Source: Solirubrobacterales bacterium
Lineage (GTDB): Bacteria; Actinomycetota; Thermoleophilia; Solirubrobacterales; 70-9
Reading direction: 5' to 3'
NCBI GenBank assembly: GCA_021155855.1
Contig: JAJNAZ010000019.1
Span: 1 to 44,735 of the forward strand
Length of the DNA stretch: 44,735 nucleotides
In this document: positions 32,901 through 39,919 of the stretch, piece after piece
How positions within the stretch are numbered: the first letter of the stretch is position 1
How the letters are laid out: each line of letters opens with the position of its first letter
Position numbers and translations under genes: made by a program
The notes under the pieces: model-generated
The model's database searches: none
What the model was told of the DNA's origin: nothing
The model's input: the letters and a program-made list of their open reading frames with translations, nothing else

Positions 32901-33313
32901 CGCCACAGCGCCAGGGCCCCACGCAAGAGCTCCGCCGCATGCTCGGGCCGCTCGTCGGCGAGCGCGCGTTGGCCCTCGGTGAAGAGCCGCTCGAATCGCA
33001 TCAGGTCGAGGCCACCGTCCTCGACCCTGAGCTGGTAGCCGCCCGCGGTGGTCACCAGAACGGATGTGGCGCCGCCTTCGGCGTCGCCGTCCTCGAGCGC
33101 CTTGCGAAGCCGCGAGACGTACACGCGGACGCTCTGGACCGCTCCGGAAGGAGGGCTCTCGCCCCAGAGCGCATCGATCAGACGATCGATCGAGACCGTC
33201 TCGTTCGCGTGCAGGACGAGCACGCCGAGGACAGCCCGCTGCCTGGTTCCCCCGAGCGCGAGCGGTTGCCCCTCTGTGACTACCTCGAGTGGCCCGAGGA
33301 TGCGGAAATCCAT
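29942..33313 (-). CDS. Transmembrane SARP regulator fused to a beta-propeller and an oligopeptide-type solute-binding domain
   Basis: The 1123-residue protein reads as a one-component membrane sensor. Residues 1-97 are an OmpR-like winged helix of the SARP type (TRQRAVLGVLVLHANETVS, then VYVSRLRKAL); 100-250 are the bacterial transcriptional activator (BTAD) helical domain. A proline-rich linker and Arg cluster (276-281) lead to one helix at about 282-303, oriented with the N-terminus inside. Residues 312-592 are propeller blades with V-G starts at 334, 373, 413, 453, 493, 533 and 573. From about 600 to the end is an SBP_bac_5-like domain (GGTLRVEWED, LRPDIRFSDGSPVQPEDF, DARVRRALNYAVDRR). Eight outside Cys (615, 617, 720, 727, 920, 934, 1039, 1049) lie in close pairs. 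No transporter permease or ATPase is nearby, so ligand sensing rather than uptake is inferred. Confidence 0.88.
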   Translation of the reverse strand: MDFRILGPLEVVTEGQPLALGGTRQRAVLGVLVLHANETVSIDRLIDALWGESPPSGAVQSVRVYVSRLRKALEDGDAEGGATSVLVTTAGGYQLRVEDGGLDLMRFERLFTEGQRALADERPEHAAELLRGALALWRGPALADLAFEPFAQAEAARLDELRVAALEERIEADLELGRHAAVASELEPLIAQHPLRERLRRLQMLALYRCGRQAEALEGYRKARQTLVEEVGVEPGPELRDLHDAILRHDPALERAPVTAPEVPALQGPEPPETARRAPRRVPAALVIAAIAAAVALLAIGLFSGGDEASTTIAENSVGLLDPATGDVRAQIPVGGAPGPSAADADSVWIADTLEDGVSRIDAESRQVTRIDIGGQPAGMALGEGFAWVANATDGTVAQVDPGANRVVGSLKVGNGPTGVAVAYGDLWALASVDGALVRIDLARGEVTDRLPVGASPTAIAAGAGSLWIADEDADALVRIEPDPGRVSESIGVGHGPASVAFGEGAVWVANRDDGTVSRIDPSTDAVTSTVEVGTDPSAIAVGDGAVWVANAADGTVSRLEPDTGEVSETIEVGGSPSGLALAGGTLWTAVLASRESHRGGTLRVEWEDPGPIPCRCADPIAYHNEQSWDLAELTYDGLVTYRRAGGAAGSALVANLATDLPEPSPDGRTYVFELRPDIRFSDGSPVQPEDFRSSMERLLRVNGGDFPGYFDGIVGARHCVQEPRACDLSQGIETDAEAGTITVNLNAPDAEFLHKLTIPLASVVPGDSPLRFARRALPGTGPYRIADFDPQRGGRLVRNPEFEVWSEEARPDSFPDEVVIDVGADAESQVAAVEDGQADVVTVSGDFGGPLSPAGVRALAVRDADRLHSAPLPETDFMFLNTRLPPFDDARVRRALNYAVDRRLVVALAGGSRLAQPTCQIIPPGSPGHRAYCPYTLNPNPAGTWTAPDLARAQRLVEASGTQGARVKVWAFPDRKRIARYFVSLLDELGYRSSLRLLPTGAYYSAAYDPDSRIQIGYNGWYADSLAPSNFVLPIYDCDTPENLSRYCDRTLDAEIDRTLSGQGTNPVAPSEFWADADRRITDAAPAVGLLNRKSSVLVSERVENVQQHPVFGLLKDQLWVR

Positions 33314-33382
33314 GACAACCAGCTAGCTCGCGAGCGAGCCTACCACCGCCGCCGGCGGCCGGCCAGGCGTGCCGCGACGCCT

Positions 33383-33419
33383 TGTTATGCGCTGTTAGCC
33401 CCCTGCAATGGGACGGTTA
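33383..33419. promoter_or_regulatory. Possible SARP operator repeats
   Basis: TGTTA at 33383-33387 and 33393-33397, plus GGTTA at 33415-33419, lie on one DNA face or nearly so (10 and 22 nt apart), in the 151-nt divergent region between the regulator and the small membrane protein. SARP proteins bind direct repeats spaced by about one or two helix turns. TTGTTA with TGCAAT 16 nt later could be a promoter over the same site. Confidence 0.3.
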
Positions 33420-33464
33420 CGCGCCTCGTCGACAGTCGCGGCGTCAACCGCCCAAGGAGGAGCT

Positions 33465-33881
33465 ATGGAAACCATCACCACGATCACGAGCCGGCCGAAG
33501 CCAAGTGGGCGCTTTCGCCGGATCGCGTTCGTCCTCGTCATCTGCACACTGGCGATCCCGGCGAGCGCGAGCGCGTTCTACGGATCGGAGACGGGTTCGG
33601 CCCCGGCAAAGGAGTCGAGCGGCTCCGGGCTCGTGATCCCGGATCACACCGCTCTGAACGAGTCGCTGGCACCGGTCGGCGGATCACCGAGCCCGCGTGG
33701 CATCGAGCGGCCGACGACGCCCCCCGTCGTCGAGTATGCCTCGATCGACGACGGGTTCGACTGGGCCGACGCTGCGCTGGGTGCCGCCGCCACGATGGCG
33801 CTCGTTGCGCTCGGGGGCGGCGCGCTGCTGGTTGCAGTTCGCAGGCACGGGACCGTTTCGCCATCGGCCTCGACCAGCTGA
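33465..33881 (+). CDS. Small secreted membrane-anchored protein divergent from the SARP receptor
   Basis: ATG 33465 is set by a strong AAGGAGG ribosome site 7 nt or so upstream; the frame open before it is non-coding. The 138-residue product has a signal peptide (about 17-37, ending ASA before FYG), a Ser/Pro-rich extracellular segment, then DDGFDWADAALGAA leading into a helix at about 102-125 and a short basic tail (VRRHG). This DGFDW-DA-GA juxtamembrane pattern recurs, as I recall, in many uncharacterised thermoleophilic actinobacterial proteins. Function unknown. Sharing an intergenic region with the regulator makes it a prime candidate target. Confidence 0.75.
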   Translation: METITTITSRPKPSGRFRRIAFVLVICTLAIPASASAFYGSETGSAPAKESSGSGLVIPDHTALNESLAPVGGSPSPRGIERPTTPPVVEYASIDDGFDWADAALGAAATMALVALGGGALLVAVRRHGTVSPSASTS

Positions 33882-33907
33882 CGACGGGCCGGCCGGCCAC
33901 GGAGGAT

Positions 33908-33939
33908 GGGCGACCGCTGGAGTGGTCCAGCGGTCGCCC
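33908..33939. terminator. Strong hairpin between convergent genes
   Basis: A perfect 14-bp stem, GGGCGACCGCTGGA (33908-33921) and TCCAGCGGTCGCCC (33926-33939), with a GTGG loop, lies between the small membrane protein (ends 33881) and nfo (ends 33985). It is the most stable hairpin noticed in the window and should terminate in both directions, though no T-run follows. Confidence 0.75.
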
Positions 33940-33984
33940 GACCGAGCAAGGAGCCCCGATGCGCGGCCCGTCCCGGGATCTGAC

Positions 33985-34782
33985 TTAGTCGTCCGACTCG
34001 AGCGCGGCGCGGACGAACGCGAGGTCCGCGCGTAGGCCGGCTCGCGGCCCGGGGGTCTCGACGATGATCGGCGCCTTGGCCCCCGCCCCGGCGCGGATCA
34101 TCGTCCGCAGGGCGGCGGTGTCCATCTTGCCGGTGCCGAGGCTGGTGTGGCGGTCGGCGCCGGTTCCCGGCGGGTCGCGTGAGTCGTTGGCATGCAGGAG
34201 GTCGAGCCGGCCGGTGATCGCAAGCGCCCGCTCGACCGCGTCGGAGAGCTCCTCGCCCGCCGCGTGGGCGTGGCACGTGTCGAAGCAGAAGCCGAGCGGA
34301 GCCGGTCCCTCGTAGTCCGAGACGGCCTCCCAGAGGCGCGCGAGGGCCTCGAAGCGCCGCGCGACCGCGTTCTCGCCTCCCGCGGTGTTCTCGAGCAGCA
34401 CCGGCACCTCAAACTCGAGCATCTCCAGGGTCCGCGGCCAGCGCCCGACGCCGGCCTCGATCCCGTCCTCGGCGTGACCGGGGTGGACGACGACCGCCGC
34501 CGCGCCGACCTCGGCGGCCGCGTCGCAGGTCTGCTGCAGCACCTTGCGGGAGCCGTAGCGGACGTTCGGCTTCGGCGAGCAGACGTTGATCAGGTACGGC
34601 GCGTGGACGTAGACCGGGATCTCGCTGGCGCGGATCGCCTCCGCCTCGGGGTGGGGAGGAGGCTTCTTGTAGGAGCCGGGATCGGAGAGGAAGATCTGCA
34701 CGCAGTCGGCGTCGAGCTCGGCGGCCGCCTCGAGCGGCCGCTCGCGGGAGACGTGCGCTCCGATCGGGACCGAGGCCGCCAC
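33985..34782 (-). CDS. nfo: Endonuclease IV (AP endonuclease)
   Basis: Nfo cuts DNA at abasic sites using three zinc ions. The 265-residue protein begins GAHVSRERPLEAAAELDAD and carries the zinc-ligand motifs in order: VYVHAPYLINVCSP, VVVHPGHAEDG, VLLENTAGGE, GFCFDTCHAHAAGEEL, LLHANDSRDPPGTGADRH, and IIVETPGPR, with HTSLGTGKMD as the usual loop. GTG 34782 is the start; TATGCT 6 nt upstream suggests a leaderless transcript. It is divergent from dxr. Confidence 0.93.
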   Translation of the reverse strand: MAASVPIGAHVSRERPLEAAAELDADCVQIFLSDPGSYKKPPPHPEAEAIRASEIPVYVHAPYLINVCSPKPNVRYGSRKVLQQTCDAAAEVGAAAVVVHPGHAEDGIEAGVGRWPRTLEMLEFEVPVLLENTAGGENAVARRFEALARLWEAVSDYEGPAPLGFCFDTCHAHAAGEELSDAVERALAITGRLDLLHANDSRDPPGTGADRHTSLGTGKMDTAALRTMIRAGAGAKAPIIVETPGPRAGLRADLAFVRAALESDD

Positions 34783-34788
34783 GCCGCG

Positions 34789-34794
34789 AGCATA
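34789..34794 (-). promoter_or_regulatory. Candidate -10 (leaderless) of nfo
   Basis: On the - strand TATGCT lies 6 nt before the nfo GTG. Confidence 0.45.
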
Positions 34795-34832
34795 GGGTTA
34801 CGAGCGGCTCAGGGGCCGTTGAGCACCACCGC

Positions 34833-34838
34833 TACCCT
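34833..34838 (+). promoter_or_regulatory. Candidate -10 (leaderless) of dxr
   Basis: TACCCT lies 7 nt before the dxr GTG, the same hexamer as at murA. Confidence 0.45.
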
Positions 34839-34845
34839 GCCTCCG

Positions 34846-36000
34846 GTGGCCAAGCGGGTACTGATCCTGGGCTCGACCGGGTCGATCGGCGAGCAGGCGC
34901 TCGACGTCGTCGCGGGTTCCGACGAGCTCGAGCTCGCCGGGCTCGCGGCTGGGCGGAACGCGGACAGGCTCGTCGCCCAGGCGCGCGCGACCGGCGCGCG
35001 CGCGGTCGCCCTCTCGGATCCCGAGGCGGCCGCCGTCGCGACGGCCGAGCTCGCCGGCGCCCGCGTGCTCGCGGGCGACGAGGGGATCCGCGAGCTGATC
35101 GCCGTCGCCGAGCCCGACCTGGTGCTGAACGCGATCGTCGGCACAGCCGGGCTCGGGCCCACGATCGCGAGCCTCAGCGCGGGGTTGGACCTCGCACTCG
35201 CCAACAAGGAGAGCCTCGTCGCCGGCGGCGAGCTGGTGACGACGCTCGCCGAGGCGACCGAGGCGCGCATCCTCCCGGTCGACTCCGAGCACTCGGCGCT
35301 GGCCCAGCTGATCGAGGGACACCCGCCGGGGACGGTCGAGCGCCTCGTGCTGACCGCATCCGGCGGGCCCTTCCGCGGTCGCCGCGACCTCGAAGGAGTG
35401 AGCGTCGCCGAGGCGCTCGCCCATCCGACCTGGCAGATGGGCGGCCGGATCACGATCGACTCGGCGACGCTGATGAACAAGGGCCTCGAGGTGATCGAGG
35501 CCCACCACCTGTTCGGCCTCCCGTATCCGCTGATCGAGGTGGTCGTCCACCCGCAGTCGATCGTCCACGCGCTCGTTCAGCTCGCCGACGGCGCCCATCT
35601 GGCCCACCTCGGCGCGCCCGACATGCGGGTGCCGATCTCCTACGCGCTCCACTACCCGGACCGTCCGCCCGCCGGGGTGCCGTTGCGGCTCGCCGATCTC
35701 GGCGCGCTCACCTTCGAGGCGCCCGACGAGGAGGCGTTTCCGTGCCTGCGGCTCGCCCGTGAGGCCGGCGCCGCCGGCGGCAATGCCCCCTGCGCCTTGA
35801 ACGCCGCCGATGAGGTCGCGGTCGCGGCGTTCCTCGACGGGCGGATCGCCTTCACCGCGATCGCGGAGGTGATCGCCGGGGTCCTGGAGGCGACCGACGT
35901 GCAGCCCTTCGGCCATTTCGAGGAGCTGTTCGCCTGCGACGCACAAGCGCGCGCGACGGCGCAAAGCTTGGTCGAGCGAGCGGGGGCGGCGACCCGGTGA
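34846..36000 (+). CDS. dxr: 1-Deoxy-D-xylulose 5-phosphate reductoisomerase
   Basis: Dxr makes MEP in the non-mevalonate isoprenoid pathway. GTG 34846 gives 384 residues; the open frame upstream is antisense to nfo. The NADPH-binding motif GSTGSIG is at 9-15. Metal and substrate residues lie in LANKESLVAGG, PVDSEHSALAQL, ASGGPFRGR, HPTWQMGGR, SATLMNKGLEVIEAH and VVHPQSIVHALVQ. It works with IspG, encoded downstream, towards the undecaprenyl carrier made by UppS. It overlaps rseP by 4 nt. Confidence 0.95.
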   Translation: MAKRVLILGSTGSIGEQALDVVAGSDELELAGLAAGRNADRLVAQARATGARAVALSDPEAAAVATAELAGARVLAGDEGIRELIAVAEPDLVLNAIVGTAGLGPTIASLSAGLDLALANKESLVAGGELVTTLAEATEARILPVDSEHSALAQLIEGHPPGTVERLVLTASGGPFRGRRDLEGVSVAEALAHPTWQMGGRITIDSATLMNKGLEVIEAHHLFGLPYPLIEVVVHPQSIVHALVQLADGAHLAHLGAPDMRVPISYALHYPDRPPAGVPLRLADLGALTFEAPDEEAFPCLRLAREAGAAGGNAPCALNAADEVAVAAFLDGRIAFTAIAEVIAGVLEATDVQPFGHFEELFACDAQARATAQSLVERAGAATR

Positions 36001-37064
36001 GCTGGGCGCTTGCGTTCGCCGGCTTCGCGGCGCTGATCATCCTCCACGAGGCCGGTCACATGGTCGCCGCGAAGGCGGTCGGGATGCGGGTCGAGCGCTT
36101 CTTCCTCTTCTTCCCGCCGAAGCTCTGGAGCGTCAAGCGCGGCGAGACCGAGTACGGGATCGGCGCAATCCCGCTCGGCGGCTTCGTGAAGATCACCGGC
36201 ATGAACCCCGACGAGGAGCTGGCCCCCGAGGTCGCGCCGCGCGGCTACTACCACCAGCCGGTGTGGAAGCGGATCGTGGTCATCGCCGCAGGCCCGTTCG
36301 TGAACCTGGTGATCGCCTTCGTGATTCTGTTCTTCCTCGCCTTCGATGTCGCCGAACCCACGAACACGGTCGAGAGCGTGCAGCCGGACTCGCCCGCGGC
36401 CTCGATCCTCGAGCCCGGCGACGAGCTGGTCGCGGTTGACGGCAAGCGCGGCGAGCTGCCCGAGCTGCGCGACCAGATCACCACCCACGAATGCGCCGGC
36501 GAACAGACGCAGGGCTGCCGAGCCGAGACCCCGGCCGAGCTCACAGTGATCCGCGACGGCCGCGAGCTCACGGTCAGCGCCCGGCCCGCCTACGACGCCG
36601 AGGCCGACCGCCCCCTGCTCGGGTTCGCCTACGGGACCCAGCCACTCAATCCCGGGATCGGCGGCGCCGCGGAGTGGTCGGTGGATCGGATGTGGGAGGT
36701 GACCTCGCGCACCGTGTCGATCATCGCGCGGATCTTCGACGCCGAGCAGCGGGAGCAGATCTCGGGCGTCGTCGGCGGCTACGAGGTCACCCGCCAGTCG
36801 ATCGAGTTCGACACGCGCCAGGCCCTGTTCGTGCTCGGCCTGATCAGCCTCTCGCTCGCGGTCATCAACCTGTTCCCGTTCCTGCCGCTCGACGGCGGCC
36901 ACATCTTTTGGAGCCTGGTCGAGAAGGTCCGCGGCAGGCCGGTGCCGTTCCGGGTCATGGAGCGCGCCTCGGTGATCGGCTTCGTCCTGGTGCTGATGCT
37001 GTTTGCGATCGGGCTCACCAACGACATCGACCGCCTCTCGGGCGAGGGCTTCGACGTTCGCTGA
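35997..37064 (+). CDS. rseP: Site-2 protease family zinc metalloprotease (RseP/Rip1-like)
   Basis: This intramembrane protease cuts membrane-bound anti-sigma factors or other substrates after a first cleavage outside. The 355-residue protein has HExxH in IILHEAGHM (His17, Glu18, His21) in the first helix, GAIPLGGFVKITGM, one PDZ-like domain at about 121-200, and the C-terminal zinc-site motif LPLDGGH (Asp299). A Cys pair (166 and 174) in the PDZ domain may form a disulfide. GTG 35997 overlaps the dxr stop, as in most actinobacteria. Confidence 0.92.
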   Translation: MSWALAFAGFAALIILHEAGHMVAAKAVGMRVERFFLFFPPKLWSVKRGETEYGIGAIPLGGFVKITGMNPDEELAPEVAPRGYYHQPVWKRIVVIAAGPFVNLVIAFVILFFLAFDVAEPTNTVESVQPDSPAASILEPGDELVAVDGKRGELPELRDQITTHECAGEQTQGCRAETPAELTVIRDGRELTVSARPAYDAEADRPLLGFAYGTQPLNPGIGGAAEWSVDRMWEVTSRTVSIIARIFDAEQREQISGVVGGYEVTRQSIEFDTRQALFVLGLISLSLAVINLFPFLPLDGGHIFWSLVEKVRGRPVPFRVMERASVIGFVLVLMLFAIGLTNDIDRLSGEGFDVR

Positions 37065-37082
37065 AAATCGGCTCAGCCAGTA

Positions 37083-37109
37083 GGTTTCCGGGTCCGGCCT
37101 TCCGGAACC
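37083..37109. other. Imperfect hairpin before fadD
   Basis: GGTTTCCGG (37083-37091) pairs with CCGGAACC (37102-37109) with one bulged T, between rseP and the acyl-CoA ligase gene. It could end the dxr-rseP message or shape the ligase leader; the following GAGGAGG is a good ribosome site. Confidence 0.35.
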
Positions 37110-37123
37110 AGAGGAGGAGAGAG

Positions 37124-38944
37124 ATGGAGGTCAAGGCGACGGAGCGCTACGCGAGCGGCGGGCCCGCCGGGGAGCTCTACGCACAGAACCTGGCGCTCGC
37201 CTTCCGCCAGACCGTCGATCGCCTCGGCGACGATCCGGCGATCGTCGCCGGCGAGGGCGACGCCGAGGTTCGGATCAGCTGGAACGAGCTGCGCGACCAG
37301 GTCGGGCGGCTCGCCGGCGGGCTCGCGAGCCTTGGCGTCGGCAAGGGCGACACCGTCGCCCTGATGCTCAACAACCGCCCCGAGTTCATCCCGATCGACA
37401 TGGCCGCGGTCTCGCTCGGCGGGGTGCCGTTCTCCATCTATCAGACCTCCTCGCCCGATCAGATCGAGTATGTGTGCTCGGACGCGGGCGCCAAGGTGGC
37501 GGTGGTCGAGTCGGCCTTCCTCGAGGTCTTCGAGCAAGCGCGCGAGAACCTGCCGCAGATCGAGACCGTGATCGTGGTCGACGGCGAGGGCGGCGACCAC
37601 ACCCTCGCCTCGCTCGAACGGATCGATCCCGATTTCGACGTCGGCGACGCGATCGCGGCGGTCGGCCCCGACGATCTGCTGACCCTGATCTACACCTCGG
37701 GCACCACCGGGCCGCCGAAGGGCGTGCAGCTCACCCACCGCAACCTTATGAGCCTCACCTCGGGCGTCGATGGGATCGTCGACCTCCCCGAGCGCGGCGC
37801 CAAGGTGATCTCCTGGCTGCCGGCGGCGCACATCGCCGAGCGCGGCGCCCACTACTACTTGCCGGTGATCCGCGGCTGCACGGTGACGATCTGCACCGAT
37901 CCGCGCAAGATCGTCGAGTTCCTGCCCAGGGTGCACCCGACCTGGTTCTTTGCCGTGCCACGGATCTGGGAGAAGCTCAAGGCGGGCCTCGAGGCGAAGC
38001 TGGCGGCGATCCCGGGCGAGGACGGTGAGAAGGCGCGCCAGGGCCTCGCCGCGGCGATCGAGAAGGTGCGGCTCGAGCAGGCGGGAGAGCAGGTGCCCGA
38101 GCAGCTCGCCGCCGGTGTGGCGGCGGCCGACGCGGCGCTGTTCTCCAACCTTCGCCAGGCGCTCGGGCTCGATGAGGTCGTCGCGGTAAACGTCGGTGCC
38201 GCGCCGACCCCGCTCGAGGTGCTCGAGTTCTTCCACGCGATCGGGATCGAGATCGGGGAGCTCTGGGGGATGTCTGAGACCTGCGGCGTCGCCACCTGCA
38301 ACCCCCCCGAACGGGTGAAGCTCGGCACCGTCGGCCCGCCGGTTCCGGGGATCGAGATCAAGCTCGGCGAGGACGGCGAAGTCTTCGTCCGCGGCGACTC
38401 GAACACGGTCGGCTATCGCAACATGCCCGAGAAGACCGCGGAGGCGATCGACGACGAGGGCTGGCTCGCGACCGGCGACATCGGCGAGCTCGACGAGGAC
38501 GGCTACCTGAGGATCGTCGACCGAAAGAAGGAGCTGATCATCAACGCCGCCGGCAAGAACATGTCGCCGGCGAACATCGAGTCGCACCTGAAGGCGGCCA
38601 GCCCGCTGATCGGTCAGGCGATCGCGATCGGCGACCAGCGTCCCTACAACGTCGCCCTGATCGTCCTCGACCCTGACTTCGCCCCGGTGTGGGCGGCCCA
38701 GAACGGGCTCGAGGGCAAGGCGCCGGAGGAGCTGGCGACCGAGGAGTCGTTGATCGCAGCGATCCAGGCGGGCGTCGACGAGGCGAACTCGAAGATGTCA
38801 CGGGTCGAGCAGATCAAGAGGTTCAAGGTCCTGCCGACCGACTGGGCGCCCGGCGGCGACGAACTGACTCCAACGATGAAGCTCAAGCGCCGTCCGATCG
38901 CCGACAAGTACGCGTCCGAGATCGAGCAGCTCTACGAGCGTTGA
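37124..38944 (+). CDS. Long-chain acyl-CoA synthetase (AMP-forming)
   Basis: The 606-residue enzyme activates a fatty acid as acyl-AMP then acyl-CoA. Motifs: P-loop TSGTTGPPKG at 191-200, the Tyr/Ser/Glu stretch LWGMSETCGVATC, the hinge GWLATGDIGELDEDGYLRI and DRKKELIINAAGKNMSPANI, which carries the C-domain lysine side. The length and NAAGKNMSPANIE motif match FadD15/LACS-like enzymes rather than short acetyl-CoA synthetases. ATG 37124 has a strong GAGGAGG site. It stands between rseP and ispG, which are usually adjacent. It ends 10 nt from a convergent gene. Confidence 0.9.
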   Translation: MEVKATERYASGGPAGELYAQNLALAFRQTVDRLGDDPAIVAGEGDAEVRISWNELRDQVGRLAGGLASLGVGKGDTVALMLNNRPEFIPIDMAAVSLGGVPFSIYQTSSPDQIEYVCSDAGAKVAVVESAFLEVFEQARENLPQIETVIVVDGEGGDHTLASLERIDPDFDVGDAIAAVGPDDLLTLIYTSGTTGPPKGVQLTHRNLMSLTSGVDGIVDLPERGAKVISWLPAAHIAERGAHYYLPVIRGCTVTICTDPRKIVEFLPRVHPTWFFAVPRIWEKLKAGLEAKLAAIPGEDGEKARQGLAAAIEKVRLEQAGEQVPEQLAAGVAAADAALFSNLRQALGLDEVVAVNVGAAPTPLEVLEFFHAIGIEIGELWGMSETCGVATCNPPERVKLGTVGPPVPGIEIKLGEDGEVFVRGDSNTVGYRNMPEKTAEAIDDEGWLATGDIGELDEDGYLRIVDRKKELIINAAGKNMSPANIESHLKAASPLIGQAIAIGDQRPYNVALIVLDPDFAPVWAAQNGLEGKAPEELATEESLIAAIQAGVDEANSKMSRVEQIKRFKVLPTDWAPGGDELTPTMKLKRRPIADKYASEIEQLYER

Positions 38945-38954
38945 GCGGGCGGCG

Positions 38955-39863
38955 CTAGCCGACGACCCGGAACCTGCGCTTCGCCGGCTTCGGGTCCCTG
39001 TTACCGGCCGGGTCGATGGCGCGAACCTTGAACTTGTGCTTGCCCTCGTCGAGGTTCTTCAATTTCTTCGGTGACTTGCAGCGCTTGTACTTCCTGCGAT
39101 CGAGCTTGCACTCGAAGCTCGAGCCCTTCTCGGTCGACTTGAACGTGAACTTGACCGTGTCGGCGTCGACCTTGCCCTTCGGCCCCTTCTTGATCCGCGT
39201 GTTCGGGGGCTCAACGTCTGCGCCGCCGTTATCACCGCCACTACAGGGTGCCTCGGCGGGGGTGGCGGAGTTGTTCTGCGGCGTCGGCGAGGTGAGCGTG
39301 AAGTCGGTCGCGCTGACGTTCGTGTCGTCGCCGGCTTCGAGCAGCGTCGCGCATCCCGCGGCGATCGAGCGCGTCAACGAGGAGCCGTCGGGGATCGAGG
39401 CCGCCGGACTCCCGGAGGGGGACGGAGTCGGTGCCGACGCGCCGCCCCAGCTGACGCAGTCGAGCGGGCCAAAGGTCGTCGAGTCGAAACACGCGGCGCC
39501 GCCACCCGGCGCGAGCCCATCGACCGGCGGCAGATCGAGGTCCGGCGTGACGCCGAACATGCTCGAGGCCGCCGAGGTCGCGGCGAGCATCGTGCGTTGG
39601 GATTGGCCGTTCGGCGGATTGGCGGGGAAGGTCGCGGTGTTGGTCTGCGTGCCGGTGGCGTTGTAGAGGTCGACCGACGCCTGGCCGGCGACGAGATTCT
39701 CGCCGGTGGCTTGGAGCTGGAGCTCGACGAATTCGGCCGCGGGCGTGGTAACGGTCCCCGGGAAGACCTCCCGGACCTTGACCAGATGATGCGCGGCCGG
39801 CGCGGGCGCAGCCCCGATCAGCATGAGAGCGGCCAGACCGATTGCAATCGCGATCCCGCGCAT
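38955..39863 (-). CDS. Secreted protein with a lamin-tail-like domain and a C-terminal Ig-like domain
   Basis: From ATG 39863 the 302-residue product has a signal peptide (MRGIAIAIGLAALMLIGAAP, ending near APAAHH). The N-terminal part (VKVREVFPG, then AEFVELQLQATGENLV) resembles extracellular lamin-tail domains. A Ser/Thr/Pro-rich middle contains Cys pairs. The C-terminal ~85 residues (PPNTRIKKGPKGK, SSFECKLDRRKYKRCKSPK, VRAIDPAGNRDPKPAKRRF) are a beta-sandwich repeat very common in actinobacterial surface proteins, here strikingly lysine-rich. The frame is open upstream to 39974, but that part is basic and overlaps the ispG start. Role unknown; adhesion or envelope binding are possible. Confidence 0.72.
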   Translation of the reverse strand: MRGIAIAIGLAALMLIGAAPAPAAHHLVKVREVFPGTVTTPAAEFVELQLQATGENLVAGQASVDLYNATGTQTNTATFPANPPNGQSQRTMLAATSAASSMFGVTPDLDLPPVDGLAPGGGAACFDSTTFGPLDCVSWGGASAPTPSPSGSPAASIPDGSSLTRSIAAGCATLLEAGDDTNVSATDFTLTSPTPQNNSATPAEAPCSGGDNGGADVEPPNTRIKKGPKGKVDADTVKFTFKSTEKGSSFECKLDRRKYKRCKSPKKLKNLDEGKHKFKVRAIDPAGNRDPKPAKRRFRVVG

Positions 39864-39907
39864 CACCCGGAGATACGGATGACCGGGCCGTGCGGATTGG
39901 CAGCCCC

Positions 39908-39913
39908 TATCCT
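39908..39913 (+). promoter_or_regulatory. Candidate -10 (leaderless) of ispG
   Basis: TATCCT lies 6 nt before ATG 39920. Confidence 0.45.
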
Positions 39914-39919
39914 GACCGT

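Noticed and set aside
33326-33335. Palindrome GCTCGCGAGC and neighbouring CCGCCGGCGG as operators for the regulator
   Set aside because: Short GC palindromes are frequent at this base composition, and SARP proteins bind direct repeats, not palindromes.
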